Shown here: positions 1 through 15,478 of the stretch, in pieces
Position numbering within the stretch: the first letter of the stretch is position 1
Layout: each line of letters begins with the position of its first letter
Assembly: GCA_024277065.1 (NCBI GenBank)
Contig: JAJRVY010000142.1
Coordinates: 1-32,494 of the forward strand
Source: Planctomycetota bacterium
Lineage (GTDB): Bacteria > Planctomycetota > JAJSAM01 > JAJVHW01
Reading direction: 5' to 3'
Length of the DNA stretch: 32,494 nt
Notes under the pieces: model-generated
The model's database searches: none
The model's input: only the letters and a program-made list of their open reading frames with translations
What the model was told of the DNA's origin: nothing
Position numbers and translations under genes: made by a program

Positions 1-1
1 C

Positions 2-199
2 GAGGGAGGGCCGCCGGAGCCGGCAGCGGAAACGACCGAGGCGACGGAGGCGGAGGCTGTGGAGCCTGCCGCCGACGCGGAGTCCGACGCGGAACCCGGC
101 GCGGCGCAGGAGAACGCTCCCGAGGCCGCCCCGAAAGACGCCCCGAAAGACGCTGCGGGAGACGCTGCGAAAGACGCCGCGGGGACCACCGAAGAGTAG
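2..199 (+). CDS. rplJ: 50S ribosomal protein L10, C-terminal tail (partial)
   Basis: The open frame enters from the left edge and stops at TAG 197-199. The visible 65 residues are almost entirely Ala, Glu, Pro, Asp and Lys, with a repeated PKDA/AKDA pattern near the end. No conserved L10 core residue is inside the window, so the call rests on position directly before rplL, where L10 is expected. L10 anchors L7/L12 dimers to the 23S rRNA GTPase centre. Its usual C-terminus is a short helix that binds L12, so this long acidic low-complexity tail is an extension of the family norm. It could instead be the tail of another gene inserted before rplL. Confidence 0.6.
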   Translation, partial: EGGPPEPAAETTEATEAEAVEPAADAESDAEPGAAQENAPEAAPKDAPKDAAGDAAKDAAGTTEE

Positions 200-322
200 A
201 CGACGGAGCCGGAGCCGCGTGCTCCGGTTGCCGCGCGCCGCCCGCACGGGCTGCGCGCACCCTCAGATCGAGAACACAACCCGACAACACGAAGCAACAC
301 GCCCTCGCGCAGGGTCGAAGAG

Positions 323-338
323 GCTCCCGGACGGGAGC
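323..338 (+). promoter_or_regulatory. hairpin just upstream of the rplL ribosome binding site
   Basis: A perfect 6-bp stem, GCTCCC/GGGAGC, closes a GGAC tetraloop. It ends 4 nt before the strong Shine-Dalgarno AGGAGG (343-348), which is 7 nt from the rplL ATG. A second hairpin, CCGGAG/CTCCGG, lies at 209-227 in the same spacer. A stable stem beside an open ribosome site could protect the mRNA end or raise initiation, which would suit L7/L12 as a multi-copy ribosomal protein. That role is inferred. Confidence 0.4.
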
Positions 339-355
339 AAGCAGGAGGACAACCA

Positions 356-739
356 ATGTATGAGTCGAACGCCGTCGAGTCGGTGATCGAGACGCTGAAG
401 GGCATGACCGCCCTCGAGCTCGCTGATCTCAAGAACCAGATCGAAGACGTCTTCGGTGTGACCGCGGCCGCAGCGGTCGCCGTCGCCGCTCCCGCCGCCG
501 GCGGGGCGCCGGCCGAGGAGGAGGAGCAGACCTCCTTCAAGGTCGAGCTCAAGGAGATCGGCGCCAACAAGATCCAGGTGATCAAGGCGGTTCGCGCCGT
601 CACGGGTCTGGGTCTCAAGGAGGCCAAGGCCGTCGTGGACGCCACGCCGTCGGCCGTCAAGGAGGACGTCTCCAAGGAAGAGGCCGAGAAGATCAAGGCA
701 GACCTCGAAGCCGCGGGCGCCACGGTCGCCCTTTCCTAG
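356..739 (+). CDS. rplL: 50S ribosomal protein L7/L12
   Basis: This 127-residue protein forms the flexible stalk that recruits EF-G, EF-Tu, IF-2 and release factors and stimulates their GTPase activity. The N-terminal dimerisation helices (about 1-38) are followed by an Ala/Gly/Pro hinge (about 39-60) with a Glu run. The globular C-terminal domain carries the expected [19 protein letters not shown] and TGLGLKEAK stretches. Length is normal for the family. The start is fixed by AGGAGG at 343-348; the second ATG at 360 is out of frame. It follows the L10 tail by 156 bp, a spacer containing two hairpins, and precedes rpoB as in most bacteria. Confidence 0.97.
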   Translation: MYESNAVESVIETLKGMTALELADLKNQIEDVFGVTAAAAVAVAAPAAGGAPAEEEEQTSFKVELKEIGANKIQVIKAVRAVTGLGLKEAKAVVDATPSAVKEDVSKEEAEKIKADLEAAGATVALS

Positions 740-802
740 GGCTCGTTGCCACTTGGTGTCCAGGCTCCGGCCACGACGCCTTTCGAAGGCCCATGAGGCG
801 GG

Positions 803-824
803 CCGGGGGACGGTATGCCCCCGG
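803..824 (+). promoter_or_regulatory. GC hairpin in the rplL-rpoB spacer, possible attenuator
   Basis: A 7-bp perfect stem, CCGGGGG/CCCCCGG, has an 8-nt loop and lies 63 nt after the rplL stop. No T run follows, so it is not a standard intrinsic terminator. In many bacteria an attenuator or RNase III processing site between rplL and rpoB sets the ratio of ribosomal protein to polymerase mRNA. This stem sits where such an element would be expected, but that role is inferred only from position. Confidence 0.35.
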
Positions 825-956
825 TCCGCCCGGCGCCGTTCGCAGGAACGGCCGCTTGCAGGAACGGAAGAGGTGCGGGCAAGGCCGCACAGCGACCGGA
901 GCGGTGCGCCCGCAGCGGCGCGCCGGATCGTGAAGTCAGCGTGCGTCGAACTGCGT

Positions 957-1008
957 GTGAACGCAGCGAGTGACGGCAGCGCGTGACGACAGCTTGTGAC
1001 GACAGACC
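957..1008 (+). repeat. four tandem 13-bp repeats before rpoB
   Basis: Four head-to-tail 13-mers start at 957, 970, 983 and 996. The shared core is GTGAMGRCAG, where copy 1 reads GTGAACGCAG and copies 3 and 4 are identical over GTGACGACAG. A looser copy, GTGAAGTCAG, occurs at 930. The array ends 21 bp before the rpoB ATG and just before the GGAGA ribosome site at 1015-1019, so it would lie in the rpoB 5' leader. It could be a binding array or a slippage product. Nothing known to me matches it. Confidence 0.75.
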
Positions 1009-1029
1009 CCAGACCGGAGAAGCCCTGAC

Positions 1030-4767
<3,738 letters not shown>

Positions 4768-4839
4768 GCCCCCGGGCAACTGCAGCGAACACGAATTCAG
4801 ATCCCGAAGTCGGCTCAGTGCGCCGGCGAAGGAGCACGC

Positions 4840-8973
<4,134 letters not shown>

Positions 8974-9158
8974 AGCGCGACGGACCGGCATGTCGCGGCT
9001 GACGAGATCGCCGGCGGCGCGCGCGAGCCGTGCGGGGAAACTCGCGCCGTCCGCCGCGGCCGCGCTAGAGTGAGGGATCGCCGTCAGTCCGGTGGACGAA
9101 GTCCAGCCACGAGGCGCCGGGCGCGGCCCAGAGCCAGAAACGAGAGATCAGAGAGCCG

Positions 9159-9530
9159 ATGCCGACCATCAACCAACTCGTCCGCAAGGGCCGCAAGCGC
9201 CCGACCGTGAAGTCCAAGAGCGCGGTCCTGGAGAAGTGCCCCTTCAAGCGGGGAGTCTGCGTCCAGGTCAAGACCATGACGCCCAAGAAGCCGAACTCGG
9301 CTCTGCGCAAGATCGCCCGCGTTCGCCTGTCGAACGGCAAGGAGATCACGGCGTACATCCCGGGCGAGGGCCACAACCTGCAGGAGCACTCGATCGTGCT
9401 CGTGCGCGGTGGCCGCGTGAAGGACCTTCCTGGTGTGCGCTACCACATCGTTCGCGGCGTGCTCGACGCCACGGGCGTCGAGGGTCGTCGCCGCAGCCGT
9501 TCGAAGTACGGGACCAAGCGCCCCAAGTAG
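9159..9530 (+). CDS. rpsL: 30S ribosomal protein S12
   Basis: S12 (123 residues) lies at the decoding centre of the small subunit and controls accuracy. It begins [13 protein letters not shown] and contains [26 protein letters not shown] and [11 protein letters not shown], which are family hallmarks. Lysines at the classical streptomycin positions are wild type, in TPKKPNS and in the GRVKDLPGV loop. Length is standard. Only a weak purine-rich site (GAGAG) precedes the ATG. It is the first gene of the str segment and lies 23 bp before rpsG. Confidence 0.98.
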   Translation: MPTINQLVRKGRKRPTVKSKSAVLEKCPFKRGVCVQVKTMTPKKPNSALRKIARVRLSNGKEITAYIPGEGHNLQEHSIVLVRGGRVKDLPGVRYHIVRGVLDATGVEGRRRSRSKYGTKRPK

Positions 9531-9553
9531 GGCGAACGCGAGAGATCCACGAC

Positions 9554-10030
9554 ATGCCCCGCAAGTTCAAATCGACCGAGTCGTTCATGCAGCCGGACCC
9601 GCGTTACGGGAGCCTGCTGCTGGCGAAGTTCATCAACTGCGTGATGCTCGACGGCGAGAAGGCGACCGCCCAGCGGCAGGTCTACGCCGCGCTCGACATC
9701 ATCGCTGAGAAGATGGTCGGAGAGGACCCGGTCAAGGTCTTCACGGACGCCGTCAACAACGTGAAGCCGCACGTCGAGGTGCGTAGCAAGCGCGTCGGCG
9801 GCGCCACGTACCAGGTTCCCATCGAGGTGACCCGCAAGCGCCAGCAGTCGCTCGCGTTCCGCTGGATCCTCGACGTCGCCCGCAAGAGCCGCCGCGGCCG
9901 CCCGTTCGCATCGACGCTCGCCGACGAGCTTCTGGCCGGGTATCGGCGCGAGGGCGGGGCGTACACCAAGCGCGAGAACACGCACAAGATGGCCGAGGCG
10001 AACAAGGCCTTCTCGCACTTCGCCTGGTAG
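9554..10030 (+). CDS. rpsG: 30S ribosomal protein S7
   Basis: S7 (158 residues) nucleates 30S head assembly on the 16S 3' major domain and contacts E-site tRNA. The chosen ATG gives MPRKFKSTESFMQPDPRYGS, matching the family start. An upstream frame extension reads through the rpsL region and is not used. Conserved segments include KFINCVMLDGEK, YQVPIEVTRKRQQSLAFRW and KRENTHKMAEANKAFSHF. It sits 23 bp after rpsL, the normal str operon order. It is followed by an unusually long 856-bp spacer before fusA. Confidence 0.97.
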   Translation: MPRKFKSTESFMQPDPRYGSLLLAKFINCVMLDGEKATAQRQVYAALDIIAEKMVGEDPVKVFTDAVNNVKPHVEVRSKRVGGATYQVPIEVTRKRQQSLAFRWILDVARKSRRGRPFASTLADELLAGYRREGGAYTKRENTHKMAEANKAFSHFAW

Positions 10031-10150
10031 CGTCACGGCGCTCGCCTCGCAGGCTCGGCAACCGCCGCGCCGCCACCGGCTCAGTTTTCTCGTGGCGCGT
10101 GCTCGGGCGCGGACAGCCCCAACGCGAGCGCCGTCCCGCCGGCCGCGACG

Positions 10151-10234
10151 CTGCGCGCGCGCAGGGGTCGGCGACGACCACGCGGAGGATTTGGGGCGCC
10201 CCTTCACGACCCTGCGCGCGCGCAGGGGTCGGCG
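10151..10234 (+). repeat. pair of 23-bp direct repeats with palindromic cores
   Basis: Copies at 10151-10173 and 10212-10234 are identical over 23 bp, with start points 61 bp apart. Each begins with the 14-bp palindrome CTGCGCGCGCGCAG followed by GGGTCGGCG. The second copy is preceded by GACC, so it can extend its stem. The pair could be a protein-binding site pair, paired hairpins in the RNA, or an old duplication. No T run follows, so terminator function is unlikely. Confidence 0.75.
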
Positions 10235-10293
10235 TCACGGTTCCTGCACTCGAAGACTCGCGCAAGAACCGCGCCCCCGACCGGAGGGACGGC

Positions 10294-10331
10294 CGCAACT
10301 AACAGGCTCGAGCGCAACTAACGGGCTCGAG
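10294..10331 (+). repeat. two tandem 19-bp repeats
   Basis: Adjacent 19-mers at 10294-10312 and 10313-10331 start CGCAACTAAC and end GGCTCGAG. They differ at one base (A versus G at unit position 11). The CAACTAAC portion is AT-rich relative to the surroundings. This could be a recent tandem duplication or a two-site binding element in the fusA upstream region. Confidence 0.75.
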
Positions 10332-10410
10332 GCGGCGATCGCCGCTCCTCTCATGGCGTTGGCGCGTCCCCCGCTGGCGTGCCCGCCCCGCCCTCGCGCC
10401 CCCCGGTGTA

Positions 10411-10434
10411 GGGTTGACCCATTGTGGTCAACCC
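10411..10434 (+). promoter_or_regulatory. perfect 9-bp inverted repeat (operator-like or RNA hairpin)
   Basis: GGGTTGACC and GGTCAACCC flank the 6-nt loop CATTGT. The half-site TTGACC-N6-GGTCAA could be a dimeric regulator operator in DNA or a hairpin in RNA. The same size of stem and a loop sharing CATTG recur at 10624-10647. No regulator can be named from the sequence. Confidence 0.5.
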
Positions 10435-10623
10435 GGAGGTCCCTGGCGCGCACGGCTGTCGTAACGTCTCGCGACGTACACCCGGTCGCCGGGGAATGCC
10501 AGGGGTTGCCGGCGGATGCGGGATCGAAGGAACGCGGAGACGCGAGGGCCAACCGACCGGCCGTTCGGGGGGCGGGCTACGCCCGCCTGGGTGCGCCGTT
10601 GCCGGGGCGGTGATCGAACCTTC

Positions 10624-10647
10624 GGGGCCGGGACATTGCCCGGCCCC
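10624..10647 (+). promoter_or_regulatory. perfect 9-bp hairpin with ACATTG loop
   Basis: GGGGCCGGG and CCCGGCCCC close a 6-nt loop, ACATTG. It is followed by TACACC rather than a T run, so it is a poor intrinsic terminator. It shares stem length, loop length and the loop pentamer CATTG with the hairpin at 10411-10434, although the stems differ in sequence. Confidence 0.5.
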
Positions 10648-10650
10648 TAC

Positions 10651-10704
10651 ACCGGGATACGCGCGATCGCCCGGAGACGCGCGATCACCGGGATACGCAG
10701 AATA
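10651..10704 (+). repeat. three tandem 18-bp degenerate repeats
   Basis: Units at 10651-10668, 10669-10686 and 10687-10704 follow each other without gaps. Units 1 and 3 share ACCGGGATACGC exactly, while units 1 and 2 share ACGCGCGATC. They begin 4 nt after the second hairpin of the spacer. The unit length is a multiple of three, but no supported gene covers it. Confidence 0.6.
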
Positions 10705-10886
10705 CGGGGGCGCCGGGTTGGCGTGGCGGGGGATGGGCCGTCCTCGTGCTGCAACCGGCGGGACGGGGGCCGCGGGCTCGCCGATCGCGTTGCGCTCGCC
10801 GCCCGGCCCGGACGTGGCTGCGCCGATTGGCGGCCAGCGCGTACGATCCGCGGCTTGGCGCCACCTGCGCCCGAGGAAGCACCACG

Positions 10887-12968
10887 ATGGCCAAGAAGAA
10901 GACCACTGTCCGCCGCGATGTCGAGCACATCCGCAACATCGGGATCATCGCCCACATCGACGCCGGCAAGACGACGGTCACCGAGCGCATCCTGTTCTAC
11001 ACCGGCAAGGAGCACAAGATGGGGGAGGTCCATGAGGGCGTGGCCCGCATGGACTGGATGGCGCAGGAGCAGGAGCGCGGCATCACCATCACCAGCGCGT
11101 GCACGACGCTCGGCTGGCGCGACCATCAGATCAACCTGATCGACACTCCGGGACACGTTGACTTCACCGCCGAGGTGGAGCGCAGTCTCCGCGTCCTCGA
11201 CGGCGCCGTCGTCGTGTTCGACGGCGTGGCAGGCGTCGAGGCGCAGTCCGAGACGGTCTGGCGGCAGGCGACGCGCCACGGCGTGCCGCGGATCTGCTTC
11301 GTCAACAAGATGGACCGCATGGGGGCCGGCTTCTTTCGCTCCGTCGAGAGCATTCGCAAGCGTCTCGGCGCCAATCCGGTCGTCGTCTCGGCGCCGCACA
11401 TGGACGGGCAGGACGTGCTGGGGATCGTCGATCTGGTGACGCTCGAGTACGTGACATGGGACGAGGTGTCGCTCGGGAAGGAGTATGCCCGCGGAGCGCT
11501 GCCGGAGGATCTCGTGGACGTCGCCGGCGCCGCACGGGCCGAACTCGTCGAGCAGGTCGCCGAGCACGCCGATGACGAGATCCTCGGGCGCTACTTCGAC
11601 GACGGGGATCTCTCCGCAGACGACCTGCGCGCCGCCCTCCGCAGCGGCACGCTGGCGATGCACTTCCAGCCGGTGCTGTGCGGGGCCGCGCTCAAGAACA
11701 AGGGCGTGCAGATGGTCCTCGACGCCGTCGTGGACTACCTGCCGTCGCCGCACGACGTGACCGCGGTGCACGGCATCGACCCCGGCACCGGCAAGGAGGT
11801 CGTGCGTCAACTCGATGCCTCCGAACCACTCACGGCGCTGGCGTTCAAGACCCACGCCGACAGCCACGGCGATCTGACCTACGTGCGCGTCTACTCCGGC
11901 GTGCTCCGCGTCAAGGACCAGGTCTACAATCCGGCGCGGGATCGCGTGGAGCGCGTGGGGCAACTCGTCCAGATGCACGCCGACGACCGCATCCCGCTCG
12001 AGGAGGCCGTCGCGGGGGACATCGCTGCGGTGATCGGCCTGCGGTTCACGACGACCGGCGACACGCTCTGCACGAAGCGCGCCCCGATCATTCTCGAGAG
12101 CATGAAGTTCGCGGATCCCGTCATCGCGCTCGCCATCGAGCCGCGGTCGAGCGCGGATCGCGACAGCCTGGAGACGGCTCTCGCGCGGCTCTCGCGCGAC
12201 GATCCCACGTTCACGACGCACGTCGATGAGGACACGGGCCAGACGATCATCAGCGGGATGGGGGAGTTGCATCTCGAGGTGCTCGTGCGCCGCCTCGACG
12301 AGGAGTTCCGCGTCGCCGTCCTCACGGGCAAGCCGCGCGTCGCGTACCGGCAGACCGTCGCCGGCACCGCCGAGGCCGAACACGTGTTCGAGCGCATCGT
12401 CGGCGAGAAGGCCCAGTACGCGCGCGTCAAGATCCGCGTCGATCACGTCCAGGGCCTCGCCAAACCGCAGTTCGTGAACTTCGCGAGACCGGACACGTTG
12501 CCCAAGCGGTTCGCTCCGAACGTCGAGAGCGGCGCCCTGTCGTCGGCCGAGGGCGGCGTGGGCGTCGGCTACCCGGCGGTCCAACTGCGGATCACGTGCA
12601 TCGAGGCGCAGACGCGTGACAACGAGGGCACCGAGGCCGCGTTCGAGGCGGCCGCCGCGCGCGCCTTCCAGGACGCTTTCGAGGCCGCCGGCTGTGTCGT
12701 CCTCGAGCCGGTCATGAAGTTCGAGGTGCAGACGCCCGAGCAGTACATGGGAGACGTCCTGGGCGACCTCAACCGCCGCCGCGCCGTGATCCAGGAACTG
12801 CTCGAGGAAGAGGGCACGCGGTGCATCCACGGGACCGTGCCGATCTCGGAGATGTTCGGCTACTCGACCGCGCTGCGCAGTCAGAGCCAGGGCCGTGCGA
12901 GTTACTCGATGGAGCCACACTCCTACGAGCCCGTGCCGCCCGAGAGGGCCGCGCAGTTCGCGTTCTGA
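10887..12968 (+). CDS. fusA: translation elongation factor G
   Basis: EF-G (693 residues) is the GTPase that drives tRNA-mRNA translocation and, with RRF, ribosome recycling. The G motifs are clear: G1 [10 protein letters not shown]2 around [11 protein letters not shown]3 DTPGHVDF and G4 NKMDRMGA. Domain IV carries YRQTV and VGVGYPAVQ, and the C-terminal part has [22 protein letters not shown]. The frame is open further upstream to 10746. The ATG at 10887 is chosen because [20 protein letters not shown] fits the family and GAGGA (10873-10877) precedes it by 9 nt. Some domain V and switch residues differ from E. coli, so a specialised paralogue is possible. tuf does not follow, unlike the E. 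coli str operon. Confidence 0.95.
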   Translation: MAKKKTTVRRDVEHIRNIGIIAHIDAGKTTVTERILFYTGKEHKMGEVHEGVARMDWMAQEQERGITITSACTTLGWRDHQINLIDTPGHVDFTAEVERSLRVLDGAVVVFDGVAGVEAQSETVWRQATRHGVPRICFVNKMDRMGAGFFRSVESIRKRLGANPVVVSAPHMDGQDVLGIVDLVTLEYVTWDEVSLGKEYARGALPEDLVDVAGAARAELVEQVAEHADDEILGRYFDDGDLSADDLRAALRSGTLAMHFQPVLCGAALKNKGVQMVLDAVVDYLPSPHDVTAVHGIDPGTGKEVVRQLDASEPLTALAFKTHADSHGDLTYVRVYSGVLRVKDQVYNPARDRVERVGQLVQMHADDRIPLEEAVAGDIAAVIGLRFTTTGDTLCTKRAPIILESMKFADPVIALAIEPRSSADRDSLETALARLSRDDPTFTTHVDEDTGQTIISGMGELHLEVLVRRLDEEFRVAVLTGKPRVAYRQTVAGTAEAEHVFERIVGEKAQYARVKIRVDHVQGLAKPQFVNFARPDTLPKRFAPNVESGALSSAEGGVGVGYPAVQLRITCIEAQTRDNEGTEAAFEAAAARAFQDAFEAAGCVVLEPVMKFEVQTPEQYMGDVLGDLNRRRAVIQELLEEEGTRCIHGTVPISEMFGYSTALRSQSQGRASYSMEPHSYEPVPPERAAQFAF

Positions 12969-12976
12969 GCGTCGCG

Positions 12977-13040
12977 CAGCGTGCCCGGCGCGCGCGCCGA
13001 GGCCAGCCACGAACAGGATTCGCGGCGGACGCTGGTTTTT
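12977..13040 (+). terminator. possible intrinsic terminator after fusA
   Basis: CAGCGT at 12977-12982 pairs with ACGCTG at 13029-13034, and some further bulged GC pairing is possible inside. The stem is followed directly by GTTTTTC, one of the few T5 runs in the window. Within the loop is the 14-bp palindrome CGGCGCGCGCGCCG (12986-12999). The stem is imperfect and the loop large, so this is tentative. It sits where the str transcript would end. Confidence 0.35.
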
Positions 13041-13321
13041 CTCGAAAGGGCTGCGAGCCTCGCGTTACCTTCTCCGGTTCGCCCTCGGATTCCGGCTCGC
13101 AACTGTGCGGGAGGGGGTCGGCGGCGGCTCCAGGACGGACGGGAAAGCACGCGGTTTCTCCGCGTAACAACCGTGCCGTGTAGTCAATCGTCGGTGCGCC
13201 CTCGTGGCGTGCCTCTCATCGGCGGTCACAGTTCTCGATCCGCGACCGGTCTCGACCGGGACGGGTCGTGATTTGGGAAACGACCGTTCTCTCACGATCG
13301 CCGGGGTGGAACCGGAACACG
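13041..13321 (+). promoter_or_regulatory. S10 operon leader region
   Basis: This 281-bp stretch before rpsJ has no supported gene. It contains the hairpin ACGCGG-TTTCT-CCGCGT at 13149-13165 and a weak -10-like TTACCT at 13065-13070 without a convincing -35. In E. coli the equivalent rpsJ leader binds L4 and attenuates the S10 operon. I cannot recognise that structure here. The spacing after a possible terminator makes a new promoter in this interval likely. Confidence 0.4.
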
Positions 13322-13627
13322 ATGCAGCCCAAGATCAAGATCCGCATGGAAGCGTACGACCACGAGGCGATCGACCAGAGCGCTCGTGACATCGTCGAGA
13401 CCGCGAAGCGCACGGGAGCGCGCGTTTCCGGGCCCGTTCCGCTGCCGACGCGGATCGAGCGGTTCACCGTTCTGCGTTCCCCTCACATCGACAAGAAGTC
13501 GCGTGAGCAGTTCGAGATCCGGACGCACAAGCGCCTGATCTTCATCACCGAGCCGACGGCGAAGACGATGGACGCGCTGGCGAAGCTGAACATGCCGGCC
13601 GGCGTGGACATCCGCATTCGCGTCTGA
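13322..13627 (+). CDS. rpsJ: 30S ribosomal protein S10
   Basis: S10 (101 residues) sits in the 30S head and, in E. coli, also pairs with NusB in antitermination. The ATG at 13322 gives [20 protein letters not shown], the typical S10 start; the upstream in-frame extension is rejected. Family segments [29 protein letters not shown] (in part) and [17 protein letters not shown] are present. The ribosome site is weak (GGTGGA). It opens the S10 operon segment and is separated from rplC by an unusually long 199-bp spacer. Confidence 0.96.
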   Translation: MQPKIKIRMEAYDHEAIDQSARDIVETAKRTGARVSGPVPLPTRIERFTVLRSPHIDKKSREQFEIRTHKRLIFITEPTAKTMDALAKLNMPAGVDIRIRV

Positions 13628-13645
13628 CGGCGAGAGCCGTGTCAC

Positions 13646-13690
13646 GGCCGGGCGCGGGGCGCCGGCCGGGACCGTAAGGGGTTCTTCCCC
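13646..13690 (+). promoter_or_regulatory. two hairpins in the rpsJ-rplC spacer
   Basis: GGCCGG/CCGGCC, extended by CG/CG past a bulged G, forms a stem at 13646-13667. GGGG-TTCTT-CCCC forms a second at 13678-13690. They lie early in the 199-bp spacer before rplC. Spacers elsewhere in this run are mostly under 50 bp, so this one may carry a processing site or feedback element. The function is not evident. Confidence 0.35.
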
Positions 13691-13826
13691 ACCCTGCCCC
13701 GCCCGGTGCAGTCCGGGTTCGCCGGCGGCTCGTTGCCGCGGCGGGCCTCGCGCCGGACGTGCCGGTGCCCAGGCGACGGAGCGGGGCCGCACTTCAGCGA
13801 TCGTGAAACTTCGACGGGTGATCAGA

Positions 13827-14498
13827 ATGAGTGTGACCGGATTGATCGGCAGGAAGGTGGGGATGACCTCCGTCTTCGACGACTCCGGCGCCATGGTCGG
13901 CGTCACCGTCGTCGCCGTGGAGCCGAACCGCGTTCTCGCGCTGCGCACCGCGGAGCGTGACGGTTACGAAGCCGTTGTGCTCGGCGTGGGCGTGCGGCGT
14001 GCCTCCCGCGCCCGGCGCCCGCAGCTCGTCGCGGCCGAGAGCGCGGGGTTCGCAGGCGAGCCGCAGGTCGTTCGCGAGGTCGAGGCGGACGGCGCCGAGG
14101 CGCCCGAGGTCGGCGCGTCGATCGGCGTCGCCGATGTGTTCGCCATCGGCCAGTACGTCGATGTCGTCGGCACGAGCAAGGGCAAGGGCTTCCAGGGCAC
14201 CGTCAAGCGTCACAACTTCTCCCTCGGCCCGCGCTCGCACGGCTCGAAGAACTACCGCGAGCCGGGCTCCACCGGCCACGCGACGTATCCCGGCCGTGTC
14301 TTCAAGGGCAAACGGATGCCCGGGCAGATGGGCAACAAGCGCCGTACCAACCGCGGCGTTCGCGTCGTCGGCATCGACGCGGAGAAGGGTCTGGTGATGG
14401 TCGCCGGCTCGGTGCCGGGCAGCGACTCGGGCGTCGTTCTCGTGCGGCACGCCGTCGCGAGCCGCAAGGCCGCCAGGCAGCGGTCGCAGGGCAGCTAA
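13827..14498 (+). CDS. rplC: 50S ribosomal protein L3
   Basis: L3 (223 residues) binds the 23S 3' domain near the peptidyl transferase centre and is an early assembly protein. The ATG at 13827 gives MSVTGLIGRKVGMTSVFDD; an upstream in-frame GTG at 13803 would add eight unlikely residues. A GGGTGA site lies 8 nt before the chosen ATG. The conserved loop around KGFQGTVKRHNFSLGPRSHG, with YPGRVFKGKRMPGQMGNKR, is present. Length is slightly above the family norm of about 210. Confidence 0.96.
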   Translation: MSVTGLIGRKVGMTSVFDDSGAMVGVTVVAVEPNRVLALRTAERDGYEAVVLGVGVRRASRARRPQLVAAESAGFAGEPQVVREVEADGAEAPEVGASIGVADVFAIGQYVDVVGTSKGKGFQGTVKRHNFSLGPRSHGSKNYREPGSTGHATYPGRVFKGKRMPGQMGNKRRTNRGVRVVGIDAEKGLVMVAGSVPGSDSGVVLVRHAVASRKAARQRSQGS

Positions 14499-14511
14499 AG
14501 GGAGCGCGCAG

Positions 14512-15183
14512 ATGGGTGAGTGCAAACTGTACAAGGCTGCGGACGCCTCGGTCGGCACCGTGAGCATCGACGTCACGGCCTTCGGCCGCCGCTCGCCGCG
14601 CCGCGTGCAGCGCGAGGCCGTCCTGATGTATCAGGCCAACCTCCGCGCTGGCACGCACGACACGCTGGACCGGTCCGAGGTGCGCGCGACCAAGAAGAAG
14701 CCCTACAAGCAGAAGGGCACGGGACGCGCCCGCGCGGGCAAGAGATCGTCGCCGATCTGGCGCGGCGGCGGCGTCGCGCACGGTCCGCACCCTCGCGACT
14801 ACTCCTATGCGGTGCCGCGCAAGGCTCTGCGCGTCGCGGCACGGGCGGCGATCGCGGGCAAGCTGCGCGACGGCGAGGTGGCGTTCGTGGACTCGCTCGC
14901 GTTCGATGCACCGAGTACGAAGAAGGCGGCGGCGATGCTCGCTGCGCTCGGGATCGAGCGCACGTGCCTCGTCGTGACGGCGGAGCGCAACGAGAACGCA
15001 TGGAAGTCGTTGCGCAACCTTCCCGGCGTGCGCGTCATGCCGGCCTCCGACGTCAACGCTTACGAGGTCCTGCGCCACCGTCATCTGCTCCTCACGCAGG
15101 AGGCGTTCGGCGCACTGCGTGGGCGCCTGGCCGCGGCCAAGACCGAGTCGTCTGCCGCCGCAGTGGGGGACACCGATGATTGA
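14512..15183 (+). CDS. rplD: 50S ribosomal protein L4
   Basis: L4 (223 residues) lines the peptide exit tunnel with a long basic loop, visible here as KKKPYKQKGTGRARAGKRSS followed by PIWRGGGVAHGP. In E. coli it also represses its own operon by binding the S10 leader; whether it does so here cannot be seen. It starts 13 nt after rplC with GGGAG upstream. Its stop overlaps the rplW start by 8 nt, indicating translational coupling. The C-terminus ends in a short acidic Ala-rich tail. Confidence 0.96.
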   Translation: MGECKLYKAADASVGTVSIDVTAFGRRSPRRVQREAVLMYQANLRAGTHDTLDRSEVRATKKKPYKQKGTGRARAGKRSSPIWRGGGVAHGPHPRDYSYAVPRKALRVAARAAIAGKLRDGEVAFVDSLAFDAPSTKKAAAMLAALGIERTCLVVTAERNENAWKSLRNLPGVRVMPASDVNAYEVLRHRHLLLTQEAFGALRGRLAAAKTESSAAAVGDTDD

Positions 15184-15457
15184 CATCTATGACGTCGTGC
15201 AGAAACCGCTCCTGACCGAGCGCACAATGGCCCGGCTCGACGAGTCGAACACGTACGTGTTCCGCGTCCATCCGCAGGCCAACAAGGTGCAGATCCGGAA
15301 CGCCGTCGAGCGCCTCTTCGACGTGAAGGTGCTCGCGGTGAACACGGCCTCCATGCACGGCAAGCGGCGCCGCCGCGGCCGTACGGTGAGCAAGATGCCG
15401 GACTGGAAGAAGGCGTTCGTGACGCTCCGTGAGGGCGACACGATCGAGCTGCTGTAG
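15176..15457 (+). CDS. rplW: 50S ribosomal protein L23
   Basis: L23 (93 residues) lies at the tunnel exit and docks trigger factor and SRP. The start MIDIYDVVQKPLLTERTM places ATG inside the rplD end, overlapping by 8 nt. The family pattern continues with YVFRVHPQANKVQIRNAVE and the basic loop HGKRRRRGRTVSKMPDWKKA. Length is normal. rplB follows after 21 nt. Confidence 0.96.
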   Translation: MIDIYDVVQKPLLTERTMARLDESNTYVFRVHPQANKVQIRNAVERLFDVKVLAVNTASMHGKRRRRGRTVSKMPDWKKAFVTLREGDTIELL

Positions 15458-15478
15458 CGGCGGCAATGGAGTAGCACC

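Larger units (their letters stand above)
10031..10886 (+). other. 856-bp noncoding spacer between rpsG and fusA
   Basis: I found no open frame here with a ribosome site and protein-like composition; the long frames run on into fusA out of register. The spacer holds a direct repeat pair (10151-10173 and 10212-10234) and two tandem 19-mers (10294-10331). It also holds two 9-bp hairpins with 6-nt loops (10411-10434, 10624-10647) and three tandem 18-mers (10651-10704). It probably contains the fusA promoter and leader. The nearest -10-like hexamer is TACGAT at 10842-10847, and it lacks a clear -35. Confidence 0.7.

Noticed and set aside
10590-10650. A possible minus-strand tRNA suggested by GGTTCGATCACC.
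   Set aside because: The flanks do not form T-arm or acceptor stems, and the segment is part of a different hairpin.
10424-11035. A 203-residue plus-strand frame across the fusA spacer.
   Set aside because: It overlaps the fusA start out of frame. Its repeats come from the 18-bp tandem array and it lacks a family match.
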